Positions 11,626 to 22,400 of a stretch of 64,000 nt of DNA are shown piece by piece (position 1 is the stretch's first letter; every line of letters starts with the position of its first letter). Position numbers and translations under genes: made by a program. The stretch covers positions 214,567,376 to 214,631,375 of the forward strand of contig CM070873.1 in the NCBI GenBank assembly GCA_036365515.1, in the 5' to 3' direction. The DNA comes from Torymus aiolomorphi (Eukaryota; Arthropoda; Insecta; Hymenoptera; Torymidae). A model generated the notes under the pieces. That model was not told the origin of the DNA and searched no databases. It saw only the letters and a program-made list of their open reading frames with translations.

Positions 11626-12153
11626 TTTTTTTTTTGCGAAATAACCTATGAAAATGTCAATCGTGCATATAAGTGAAATTCGAAGTGCAAAAAGATATTC
11701 CATAAAGAATTAAAAATGATAAATAAAAATAATAAGGTTACTAGAGAGCGAAATACATCTAGTCCACGCGCTGTACAGCGCGCCGCATACCGCGCACGAA
11801 GGAGACGCAGCGTCTGCTCTTTCGCGTTCTGTTTCTCTAAGAAAAACATTCGAGCAAATTTTGCAAAAAATCCTTTCCGACGTAAAAAATGCTCAGCTTT
11901 CGATCTAGATGATAAAAAAATATATTAAAAATATACTTTCCGAGATATAGTATGTTTTATACTTTTTGAGGGTGAAAATGGAAAATTTCGGAAAAACCAC
12001 TTACACCATTGGAAAGCTGAGGAAAAAATACGTCGGAAACGCTTATCACATAATTTTTTGAAATTCATATTGATATCGTAAACACGACTTGAAAATAGCA
12101 TGATTTGACGCTCGCGCGCCGCGCTGGGAGAGTTGAGGCGAAACGCCTCATTT

Positions 12154-12424
12154 GCGACTACAATTGCGATTATCATTTTGCGAACTCGTATGATATTGCG
12201 TTTATACTCTTACGTTTCTTTGCGGCGATACACATTTGCGACTACACTTGCGATTATCATTTTGCGAACTCGTACGATATTGCGTTTATTACTCTTGCGT
12301 TTCTTTGCGGCGATACACTTTTGCGATTACATACTTGCGATTAATGCGTTACACAAACTCACACTAACATTTGTAGCCGAGACCTCCACAACTGCGCTCC
12401 ACGTCTTTTAAAACAGAGGGGAAT
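12154..12424 (+). other. 3' noncoding repeats and polypurine tract of retrotransposon A
   Basis: Two and a half units of about 84 bp (motif CGATTATCATTTTGCGAAC at about 12167 and 12251) continue the array interrupted at 8095. The region ends in AAAACAGAGGGGAAT just before the 3' LTR (about 12410-12424), a purine tract of the kind that primes plus-strand synthesis. Confidence 0.75.
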
Positions 12425-12858
12425 TGTTATATGTCTAATAATTATTTATTGTTAATTATTGTTACTAAAAGAACAATAAAAGCCCATAAATGTAAAGACT
12501 CTCCGCGCAGTTGCGAAACTTGAAATTTGAATTGCGCGCCAAGCGCGCCGCGCCGCTTCGCTGAGAGCCTAGTACCGAGCCGCCCGCTACGCGTCGCGCG
12601 CGGCGCTCTCCCCACTATCAAGCCGGCGCCCTCCGGCTATAAGTCAGGCTGCGTTCGGACGACCCGACAGCCTTTTTTTTCACCCGGACATCTCGTCTCG
12701 TGGATGGTCTCGGCATCTCGCTAAGCTTATCGGGTGACAATAAAAGACTCTTTCCCGATAAATAGCCAATTTAGTTATTTATTGGACCTACGAGATTTTA
12801 TCTCGTTTTTTGAGGAGCCACTCCGGGCTCCATTATCCCTCCGCCTTCCTTTCCCTAA

Positions 12859-12863
<5 letters not shown>

Positions 12864-12935
<72 letters not shown>
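12864..12935. repeat. (CT)n microsatellite in the 3' LTR
   Basis: About 70 bp of nearly pure CT. The 5' LTR has the same tract much shorter, so it expanded or contracted after insertion. Confidence 0.9.
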
Positions 12936-12941
<6 letters not shown>

Positions 12942-13190
12942 TCCTGCTCATGACTGAGCCCAAGTACGAGGCGGACTGGTGCGCTCTTACGGAGGCGAAG
13001 GGGTACGCCGCCCGGGTGACAGCGGAGCGCCGGCGGAATCAGCGACGACACCGCACCACGCAGACAGAGAAGGAACAGCCCACCATCCACCCAGCAGCAG
13101 AGTCGACGGAGGCGGAGAGTCAGACCGACATTCAGTGTGCCGGCGAGTGGGAGGCTGCCACCAGAGTCGCCAAGCGGAACGCCGAGTTAA

Positions 13191-13767
13191 GGGGGTTAGT
13201 GCGATATTGGCTTTTCTTAAGAATTTCTTGAAACTTGCAGGGTAGACTCATATTACTATTATACGCAGTATCTGTAAATTTCAGAAAGCCTAGCTTCCCC
13301 GTTTGTGAGATATAAGCTCCCAAAGTTACGAAATTTAACACGGTGTCTTATGGGACCGTCGTCATGAAATGTAAAAAAATGAACGTTTTCGTCAATAACT
13401 TGGAAAGTTTTCTTAAGACTTGAAAGAAAAAGAGATATGTTACTAAGAACAATACTTTGAATGTCCTCTGCAAATTTCAGGAAGCCTAGCTTCACCGTTT
13501 TCGAGATACAGTTGTTTAAAGTACGTAGCCTCAGTGTAGACGACGCCGCGCGTGTCCTTGTGTGCGTGTAAACAAACGAAGGCTCGCTGCGTGTGTGTCT
13601 ACACAGACGTAGCGCTTCTATGTGTATGTACACACAGATGAAGTGGCGCTATGTGTGCGTGGACAGTCTCGCGTGAAATTTTGAGAGTGGTGAGACTCGA
13701 GAGAGCGTGAGGCGTACGGCGTTCGACCAGCTGTACTTTTGGCTTGTATGTTACCGCACTAACCCCC
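13191..13767. mobile_element. TTAA-site non-autonomous element (piggyBac-type MITE)
   Basis: Begins GGGGGTTAGTGCG and ends with its exact inverted complement CGCACTAACCCCC, flanked on both sides by TTAA (13187-13190 and 13768-13771). Removing it and one TTAA restores the LTR sequence found at 2530-2560. TTAA targeting with 13-bp inverted termini is typical of the piggyBac superfamily. It has no open frame of note, so it would depend on a transposase supplied elsewhere. It must have entered after retrotransposon A, because the 5' LTR lacks it. Confidence 0.9.
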
Positions 13768-14131
13768 TTAAGCCGCAAAGCTGCCGCGGCGGCCAAGCGG
13801 TTCAACAGCGAGGAGGAGAATCCGCCCTGCACCCGGAAGTCGACCGCTCCGGCCAAGCCGGGGAAGACCGTGAGGATCCTCGGCGGTCTTCAACCTAAGC
13901 CGAAAGGCATATAAACCTCCGGGTTATTTTTTAGGACGATCTTTTCAATAAGATCGGCCGCGCAAAGAAACTCAAACACAAATAGCGAGCTGGTCTCGCT
14001 CGTGCCCGAGTTCGGTGTGGAGGTTAGTGCTGTGTCCTCTCCACAACCAACGTAGAAGCCAGGAGCACTGCGACCATCACTCATCGTTGGGTTGTCCCTC
14101 TCCTCCAGTCGAACGAGATTGGCTGACATCA

Positions 14132-15118
14132 CAGTCCCGGGTGTAGAGAACGCAGCGGTCTCTGCCCTGAGATTGCAGAAGCTCTTTTCTTAAGGTAGAA
14201 AAAATTATCTGTGATCGAATGTTTTCGTGTTGTTAATACAAGAATATTGTGATCTGTAACGGTATCTATATTTATAATCTATTTGAAAGTTACTTTTCAA
14301 AGGTAATGTAAATATATCCATTTCATAACCTAAGTTTATTTCTGATAATCTTTATGTGACAGATTTAAATAAAAAAACTTTTTCTATGTATTAAAATTCT
14401 GTAATATAAAGTATATTCAAATTTATAAAATCTGATTTTTGAATTTAACAAATTTATATGTATAATATTTCCGAATATACTATAAATATAGGTATTAAAA
14501 TGTATTTACTTTTATTTTACTACATGTAATACATGATTAATTTGGAAATTGTTAATAGAAATTGTATTCGGGTGGATTTTTATTATTTAAATCCATTTTT
14601 ATTCCAATAAGAATTTTATCCATACTTATACAAATATCTCACACAAGCCAAAAGTTTCTTTGAAGAAAGAAATGTCAACATCATTTTCCTTCGTACACAC
14701 AAATCTTACATAAGAAAAATGTTTCTTCGAGGACCAAATCATTTCAATGAGAATATTTCCATACACAAAAATCTCACATAAGCCAGAAGTTTCTTCTACG
14801 AACAAATTCTTTCAATAAGAATTTTCTTCGTAAACATTAATCTTACATGATATTAATTTCATTGTAAATAAAATTTCCATTATATTCTAATAGTTTATGT
14901 TAAAGGTATCAGTGAACTTTTCAAAAATTTTCTTTATAAGCAAAGTTTTCACTATGACAATAGTTTGATGGTAGTATTACTGTTTGACTAAAAATATATA
15001 AATAAACTATATCTTTATTAAAATCTTGTGTCTTATATCTTTAAGTATTGAAACACTTAAAAATAAAAGCATATTCTATTCTATTCTATTCAAAATCTTA
15101 TCAAAATTCTATACACAT
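14132..15118. other. AT-rich spacer between the two LTR elements
   Basis: No open frame with recognisable content. At about 14620-14850 a degenerate repeat of roughly 80-90 bp is present about three times (motifs CTCACATAAGCC and AGTTTCTTC). Nothing else is supported. Confidence 0.5.
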
Positions 15119-15603
15119 TGTTATGTGTTCGTCTACCATCATCGAACATAAGAACAAAAGCGTTGCTAAGCGATAAGTTTGTTGTTGTTCTCGACTCGAT
15201 TTAGTTTTTAGTTTTATTAATTGACTCGAGAGTTTGTTATCAATAAGATTTCAAATTGTGTTTATGATCTTGAATAAAGTTATTTGTTATTCTTTTGTAA
15301 TGATGATTATTATTGGTTATTGTATGTGTGTGTGAATGTAAGAATATATGTAATTTACATACTTCTTTATACCATTCTAACCTAAAAATCGCAACTTTAA
15401 CATGATTTTTAAGCTCTCATGGTATAAAATACTGTATGAAACTCGGGTGCAAGATGATTTTGACCGCATTCGACTTGGCACACTCGCTTCATTTGTACGA
15501 AAAACGTCTCATGTGACGAATATTCGCCTTCCATACCAGTGTCATAGTGTACTAATCGGACACTGCCTTGGTAGCTAAATAATTCTATACCTACGGAGTA
15601 GCA
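15119..15603 (+). repeat. 5' LTR of retrotransposon B
   Basis: 485 bp, TGTTATGTGTTCG to GGAGTAGCA, with AATAAA near 15273. Matches 18972-19456. The four bases GCTC after it are also shared with the right copy's flank, so the exact 3' end could be four bases further. Confidence 0.9.
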
Positions 15604-15608
15604 GCTCT

Positions 15609-18585
15609 TTGTTTTTATTACTGATATTACTGACGATTGTATACTTGGGTGTGATTTTTTGAGTAAAACTGGAATTACAGAATCGATAAATAAAATCTTC
15701 CAAAATACCCCAAGTACAATTGACAGTAATACTGACGAGCAGGGATGTTGTAGGATTATGGAGTGGGCTAAGGAGTTAGCAGATTTGTTGAAAGATGTCT
15801 TCAAAGATAATTCCGAGAATTTAGATTCGTCACAGAAACAGAAATTTGCCCAGCTTTTAGTTAATTTCCAGGATATTTTCGAAGATGATGATGTTTCAGG
15901 CAAGTGTAATCTTGTTGAACACAAAATTGAACTTAGTGATCCTCGTCCTATCAAACAACCGGTTCGTCCTCGTCCCTTTCATTTACAAACAGAGATTAAT
16001 CAGATGATTAATGACATGCAAAAACAAGGGGTTATCAAAGAATCTTCTAGTTCTTGGTGTTCTCCAGTAGTATTGAAAAAGAAAAAAGATGGCACTTGGA
16101 GATTTTGCGTAGATTTCCGAAAATTAAATGACAGGACGATTAAAGATTCATATCCATTACCTAGGATTGACCAAACTCTAGATAAATTAGCTGGTAAGTC
16201 TTGGTTCTTGACTTTAGATCTTAAAAGCGGGTATTGGCAGGTTAAGATTCGCCCTGAAGATAGAGAAAAGACAGCTTTTTCAATTGGTAATGGTTTATGG
16301 CAGTTTATCGTTATGGCTTTTGGATTATGCAATGCTCCAGCTACTTTCGAACGATTGATGGAGAAAATACTTCGGGATCTTTTAAATGATATATGTTTTA
16401 TTTATCTAGATGATGTTATGGTTATGGCTAAATCGTTCGATGAGATGCTGGATAATTTGCGTACGATTTTTGTAAGAATTCGAAATGCCAATTTGAAACT
16501 GAATAAAAGGAAATTTACTTTCTTTCAACGCGAGGTTGAGTACTTAGGACACATTGTCTCAGAAAAGGGCATAAAGACGGATCCTAAAAAAATAGAGGCT
16601 ATAATTAATTGGCCAATTCCTTCATGTAAAAAACAGGTAAAAAGTTTCACAGGTTTCTGTTCTTACTATAGACGCTTCATTAAGGGATTTTCTTCTATTG
16701 CCAAACTTCTTTATCGATTAACTGAAAAGAAAACTAAATTCGATTGAACAGATGACTGTCAGAAATGATTTTTGAATTTAAAACAAGCTCTGTTAACTCT
16801 GCCCATTCTAGCTTTCCCTCGTACAGATTTACCTTTCATTTTCGATACAGATGCTTCTGATCATGGAATAGGTGTAGTTTTGTCACAGATTCAAGAAGGA
16901 ATAAAAAGAGTTATTGCTTATTACAGCCATGTTCTGTCTAAAGCTGAGAGAAATTACTGTGTTACTCGCCGTGAATTATTAGCAGTAGTAGATTTAGTTT
17001 AAAATTTTCATTATTATTTATGTGGAAGACCTTTCTTTATTCGTACTGATCATTCTGCCTTGACATGGCTTCTTTCTTTCAAGAACTTAGATGGTCAATT
17101 AGCCAGATGGATAGGAAAATTAGATCAATATGACTTTAAGATTCTACATCGGAAAGGTATTTCTCATAGTAATGCAGATGGTCTCTCTAGACGACCTTAT
17201 GATAATTCTTCTTGTAGATATTGCTTTAATGTTGAATCAAAATATGAAGTTGGTAATTCAGTAAGACGTATTATTTTTGAAGAAATATCCCAATCAGTTT
17301 GGCGAAATCGTCAACATCAGGATGATGACATTCGGGCTATTTTAGACAGTAAAAAAGAGGGTGTTAAATTGTCGTGGCAGGATATTTCTTCTGGAGCTGA
17401 ATATATGAAAGTGTATTTATCTCAATATGACTCATTAGTTGTTCTCGATGATATCTTATACAGAGAATGGATTTGTTCTAACTTCAAAATAAAAGTTCTT
17501 CAATTAGTTGTCCCTAGAAATTATGTCGACACTGTTTTAGAAGAAGCCCATGATTCTCTTTCCGGTGGTCATTTTGATGTTAATAAAACATTACAGAAAA
17601 TTCGCAAACGATTTTATTGGGCTTCTTGTAAAAAAGATGTTGAAAATTGGTGTAGATCTTGTTCAGTTTGTGTTGCAAAGAAAGGTCCATCAGATAAAGG
17701 CCACAATCAGATGAGAATCTATAATGTAGGATTACCTTTTGAAAGAGTGCAAATGGATATTTTAGGACCTTTCCCGATTTCTTCTTTAGGAAATAAGTAT
17801 CTCTTAGTGGTAACAGATTGCTTTACTAAATGGGTAGAAGCTTTTCCTCTTTCTAATATGAGAACAAAAACTATTGCTGAGGTATTTGTTCGTGAAATCA
17901 TGTGTAGATATGGAGTTCCTCTTGAAGTTCACACAGATCAGGGTCGTAACTTTGACTCTAAACTAATTATAGAACTATCTCAATTGTTAGGAATTCTAAA
18001 GACTAGGGCAACACCATTACATCCTCAATCAAATGGTCAGGTAGAAAGACAAAACAGACCAATACTAGAATACTTATCCAAATACATAACAGACAACCAA
18101 AAAGATTGGGATCGTTGGATTTCCTTGTATCTTTTAGCTTACAGATCCTCGGTACACGCAACAACTGGTGTCACACCAGCGGAGATGTACACTGGTATAG
18201 ACTTGAGACTTCCTCTGGATTTGATACGCGGATGTCCTCCTAAAGAAAAGATTATCCTAACTATGGCACCTACGTCCAGAAACTAAAAACCAACATCAAA
18301 AAAATTCACCAATCAGCACGAAAAAACACTTTCCTCTCCGGCAAACGTACCAAAACAACCTATGATAGAACATCCAGACATGTCAACTTTCAAGAACAAC
18401 AGAAAGTATGGTTATATAATCTTCGCCGAGTCAAAGGAAGGACTCCGAAGCTCCAAAGTAAGTGGGAAGGATCTTATAAGATTATCAAGAAGATCAATGA
18501 CGTTGTTTTCTGCATCCAGAAGAGACCAAAATACAAAAAGAAGATCATTCATATTGATCGATGGACGACCTACCACGATAGGTAA
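15609..18585 (+). pseudogene. pol of retrotransposon B (protease end, RT, RNase H, integrase)
   Basis: The frame opens at the LTR junction with the end of a retropepsin (ILGCDFL). It continues into RT with VVLKKKKDGTWRFCVDF, LDLKSGYWQV and YLDDVMVM near 16410, then RNase H (FDTDASDHGIG near 16840), an HHCC zinc region near 17550-17680, and an integrase core with MDILGPFP, HTDQGRNF and an Asn-Gly-Gln-Val-Glu context near 18030. Breaks in one frame are TGA at 16745-16747, a TGA about 20 bp later, and TAA near 17000. Near 18250 the frame shifts, and the C-terminal segment (WLYNLRRVKGRTPKLQ) continues to TAA at 18583-18585. Apart from these the protein is well preserved, so its parent was recently active. 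Confidence 0.88.
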
Positions 18586-18971
18586 TTTCTTCTGCTTTAC
18601 TCACGGTTATTTTGAGCCGTGGTTTTTCCCGTGAGACACAGGGCTAGAGCAGGAACGGAAGTGAGGTACCACGGCATACCAACTCCCCACTTATGTCCAA
18701 GAATTACCAACAAGACTTTTCCCACCGATGATGACATGATGATACCCAAAAATAACATTTCTACATTTTAAGAGACGGGTCCTCTGACTGGATGAGTCAA
18801 GAATCAACCCGCTTAAAAGTAGACGATTTCAAAACGATTTCACGATGATTTCAAGATATTTTCAAGAATTCAAGATGGACCAATTCAAGAGACGGGCGCT
18901 TGAAGAAGACGCCTTCTCTCTCATTTGATCTTAAGATTGTCGGGACGACAATCTAAAAGAAGGGGGAATAA

Positions 18972-19456
18972 TGTTACGTGTTCGTCTACCATCATCGAAC
19001 ATAAGAACAAAAGCGTTGCTAAGCGATAAGTTTGTTGTTGTTCTCGACTCGATTTAGTTTTTAGTTTTATTAATTGACTCGAGAGTTTGTTATCAATAAG
19101 ATTTCAAATTGTGTTTATGATCTTGAATAAAGTTATTTGTTATTCTTTTGTAATGATGATTATTATTGGTTATTGTATGTGTGTGTGAATGTAACAATAT
19201 ATGTAATTTACATACTTCTTTATACCATTCTAACCTAAAAATCGCAACTTTAAAATGATTTTTAAGCTCTCATGGTATAAAATACTGTATGAAACTCGGG
19301 TGCAAGGTGATTTTGACCGCATTCGACTTGGCACACTCGCTTCATTTGTACGAAAAACGTCTCATGTGACGAATATTCGACTTCCATACCAGTATCATAA
19401 TGTACTAATCGGACACTGCCTTGGTAGCTAAATAATTCTATACCTGCGGAGTAGCA
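18972..19456 (+). repeat. 3' LTR of retrotransposon B
   Basis: 485 bp, preceded by the purine tract AAGAAGGGGGAATAA. It starts TGTTACGTGTTCG and ends GGAGTAGCA. Nearly identical to the 5' LTR. Confidence 0.9.
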
Positions 19457-22400
19457 GCTCGCTCAGAATTGGGGCAGCAGCGCTCCCGACAGTTCGAAAC
19501 AGCAGCTCTCCCCACTTTTGGCATAGCCACGCGTTCAAAAGTGAGGGCGCTATATTCCCAAACTTATGAGAGTTCTGCACACCCAGCGCTGAGGCGACTG
19601 TAGTCCCAATCTTTTTTCCGTGTATAGTATTTCCAAAAAGTCACATTTTGAGCAATAATTAAGAATTGACTAAAGCTAACATCATTTTTTATTTAGATTG
19701 TAGAGAATTTTCTTCTACTTCAATCGCATTTATTTTATTTTAGTAATATTAGCTTCAAAGTAACAAAAATAAAAAAAAAGGAAAATAGAAAATAAAAAAT
19801 CGAACAATCGCAATAAAACGAGATAAATCAAGTTTAAAAATTGTATTGTTATATACTTCAATAAAAAGAATGTATTGTTTATTTTAGGCTTGTAATTCGT
19901 TTAGCTGAGAAATCAGAAATCCAAACCGGAAAAACGAAGAAAAAGGAAATAACAAGTCCGAGAAAAGTGCACCGGAAATACACGACTATGCGCAGGGTGC
20001 CGAAGTGAGTTTGCGGCCCAGAAGCCTCGGACAAAGGGAAAGACGGCGCAGGGAGGACGCGCAACGAAATTTCCGAAAGGCTTTTGTTTGCCACGAAAAT
20101 TCAATATACAACGGGGGCGTAAGTGAGTAGTAGCAGAGTGCGAGAGAAAGAGAGACAGAGAAAGACAGAGGGAGGGAGGGATGGGCTGGCGTTGCTTCTG
20201 CGGGCTAGACGAGGATTATTTCACGCGGTCGCGCGCCGGTGAGATGGAAAGCCCGCGTGCGGCTGGGGAAAGAAGCGAGGGAGAGCAGGAGAGGAAAACC
20301 GAGGAACACGATGCATGCAGAGCCGATATTATTCTCGGTGCCTCCTTGCGCCCTCGCGCGCGTGGCGTCGAGCATTATTAGTTCTGCCGTGTTAGCATAC
20401 ATGAAATATTGATGTTACATTTCCCCTTGGCACACTCGACCAGGCGAAAGAGCGAGACGGAACATGCACGCGCGTTTCCGGTATGAAGAACCTCCGCGCG
20501 CTCTTTCTTTTCTCCTGCAGCTCTGGGCCCGCCTCTAAAGACTCAGATTTTATCTCCCATCTGTCTAATCTATTCGAATAAATTTATTCGATATTAGATG
20601 TGTCGCTGAATACGAGCCCTCTGTTTTCGGCGCGCAGAAGGAGGGGCAAAGGGAGAAAAAAGTGCCTCTCTCCCGTTCTCCCCCGGCGGCTCGGCCGTAA
20701 TTTAATGAGTCGGAAAATTGCGGTATGTAACGTGCGGTATATTGCGTGGCTGGCCGCGCATCGACTCGCTCATTCTGTCGCTTCGGTGTCAACGAAAAGT
20801 AATCGCACTTCTCTTAGCCGCTTACCTTTTTTCTTGTCGTTCTGAATGGTCAACGAGCTTGGATTGCCGTACACCGAATTGTTCAGCTCTGACGAAGATT
20901 CCCACTCTGCAATCAATAAGAAAATGGGGCTGATGATTATTATTCGTATTTACACGTCTCTACATTATGTTGTCGGCATTGTTCAGAATAATCAAAGCAT
21001 TAAACTCTCTAAGAGAACGTCCATTCAATGCGACGTTATTGTTATTAAATGAGTATGTGAATAATAAGCATCATGGGTATACTGTGCAGTTTAATGTCAT
21101 AAGGAGGGCAAGTAGAACAAATCCGGTTTGGTCAGTCAGACAAACGTTATTATGCAATCAATAAGGTTTGGTTGTTATATCAATCTGTTTGCGAGCATTG
21201 GTTCGATTCACTTAATTAAGTGAAGAGACAATTTATAATAATATATAGGCTTTAGTTTATGTTATAATGATAATGCGTATATTGTTTTCCCGAAGCGGTA
21301 TTACAGGATATATTTTCGAGTATAAGCATGCTTGCAGCGATGTAATTTTAATTGAAAATGAAAAATGAAATGGAAAATTATCAGTGTTAATTAATAAATT
21401 TGTATTATTCCTTGTAAACAAAAGCTCGCGTATACATATATAACATATCCCAGTACAACTTTATAGCGCTATTTAAATGGCTCGTAAACCAGATCCGAAT
21501 ATATGCGGCTTATAAATCATCTTTATTACTCGCTACAGTTTTGTCAAAATTACCAAAGCCATTAAATTATTAGCTGTATATAGAGGCGGATCTCGATGAG
21601 AATTCAATGATTCCGCGCCTGAGGCATTGAATAAACCCCTTTGTGGTGGCGCACAGTACAAAAGCGTGCTATACAAGCCAGACAAACAACAACAACAACA
21701 GCAGCAAACAAACGAGCGCACTACAGCGACGGCGGAAAAAGTCGAAAAATTAATAACGTGCATGGGGGGAGACGTGCGGGGGCAAGTGAGAGGGGTAGTT
21801 CGTTTCCTCACCTTTGCTGGGCGTCTCGGTAGTGACCGGGCTGGGGCTGGTGCTCGGTGGCGTGGATTCTGCAATAAGCGAAAGAACAGGCAAGTTTTTA
21901 TTTTTAATTAAACTTTCCTCCCCCGGACTGTGCACAGTGTGTATATAGGCACGTGTACGTGCCGGCCGCCGCCACCTCGTTACTCCGAGGGATGATGCGG
22001 CGGCGGCGGCGGCGGCGACGGTTCGGAAGGTGGGGCTGTGAGGACAGATGGGTAAGAAAGGGGACGGGGCGCCGGAGGAGAAACGCAGGCGCAAAGTGTG
22101 CAGGTGCTCATTTGGATAAAAGTATATATGTGCACTCGTGTTTATTTACGGCCGGGTCTCACGGCTGCGTTTGTGACAGTGCACGAGTGCGTCTTTATCT
22201 TTATCTACTTTCGCCGCTTGTACATCTTCCGCCGAACATCAATAAAGCTGCTACCCTTTCGTCCTAAACTGATTGTACATGCAATTCCACTAATTATTAA
22301 TATCCATTCATTTAAGATAGTCTGCTCCCTGGAGCCTTTAACAAAAAAAAAAACAAACAAACAAACAAACACACCATGGCACGGATTTGTTCTAACTGGG

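Larger units (their letters stand above)
8096..12149 (-). mobile_element. DNA transposon with ~400-bp terminal inverted repeats (possibly Sola-like)
   Basis: Starts GAGGCGTTCCTCAAC and ends as the inverted complement of GAGGCGTTTCGCCTCAAC. The arms match over about 400 bp (8096-8500 and 11745-12149), apart from a short indel near the tip and scattered substitutions. ATTT flanks both sides (8092-8095 and 12150-12153), a 4-bp target duplication. It interrupts an 84-bp repeat array of retrotransposon A, so it came later. The minus strand encodes a broken transposase-like protein (8556-10422). A 4-bp duplication with GAG termini recalls the Sola superfamily, but I cannot confirm that. It carries a further insertion at 10691-11625. 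Confidence 0.9.
1840..14131 (+). mobile_element. LTR retrotransposon A (Ty3/gypsy-type), with nested insertions
   Basis: Two long terminal repeats (1840-2896 and 12425-14131) start TGTTATATGTC and end GACATCA. They enclose a primer-binding-like TGG motif, gag with a CCHC knuckle, pol in the order protease-RT-RNase H-integrase, and a purine tract before the 3' LTR. CAGT lies immediately outside both ends (1836-1839 and 14132-14135), as expected for a target duplication; ACAGT matches if the final A is counted as flank. The order RT-RNase H-integrase is that of Ty3/gypsy elements. Gag and pol carry stops and frameshifts, and the element hosts a DNA transposon (8096-12149) and a TTAA-site element (13191-13767), so this copy is dead. 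Confidence 0.93.
12425..14131 (+). repeat. 3' LTR of retrotransposon A, split by a TTAA-site element
   Basis: Same ends as the 5' LTR (TGTTATATGTC and GACATCA). It is longer because of a 577-bp insertion with its TTAA duplication (13191-13771) and an expanded CT run (about 12864-12935, against about 20 bp in the 5' LTR). CAGT follows at 14132-14135. Confidence 0.92.
15119..19456 (+). mobile_element. LTR retrotransposon B (Ty3/gypsy-type), gag-less
   Basis: Two 485-bp LTRs (15119-15603 and 18972-19456) start TGTTA and end AGTAGCA. They enclose a pol region and a purine tract AAGAAGGGGGAATAA. By eye they differ at about 8 positions (roughly 98% identity). No primer-binding site or gag is present: the 5' LTR is joined within a few bases to the end of the protease domain. 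The flanking bases (CACAT left, GCTCG right) do not match. The missing 5' half and absent duplication fit a recombination-derived deletion, not a simple insertion. Confidence 0.9.

Noticed and set aside
12775..13090. Arg-Glu repeat protein on the minus strand of the 3' LTR
   Set aside because: An artefact of the CT microsatellite read on the opposite strand.
14131..14180. Relationship between the flank of element A and the flank of element B near 19460-19620
   Set aside because: Some similar words (CAGTCCC, GCAGCGG) occur, but no alignment held up beyond short matches.
20181..20402. Open frames on both strands near 20.2-20.4 kb
   Set aside because: They mirror each other in GC-rich DNA, with no motif or splice context.
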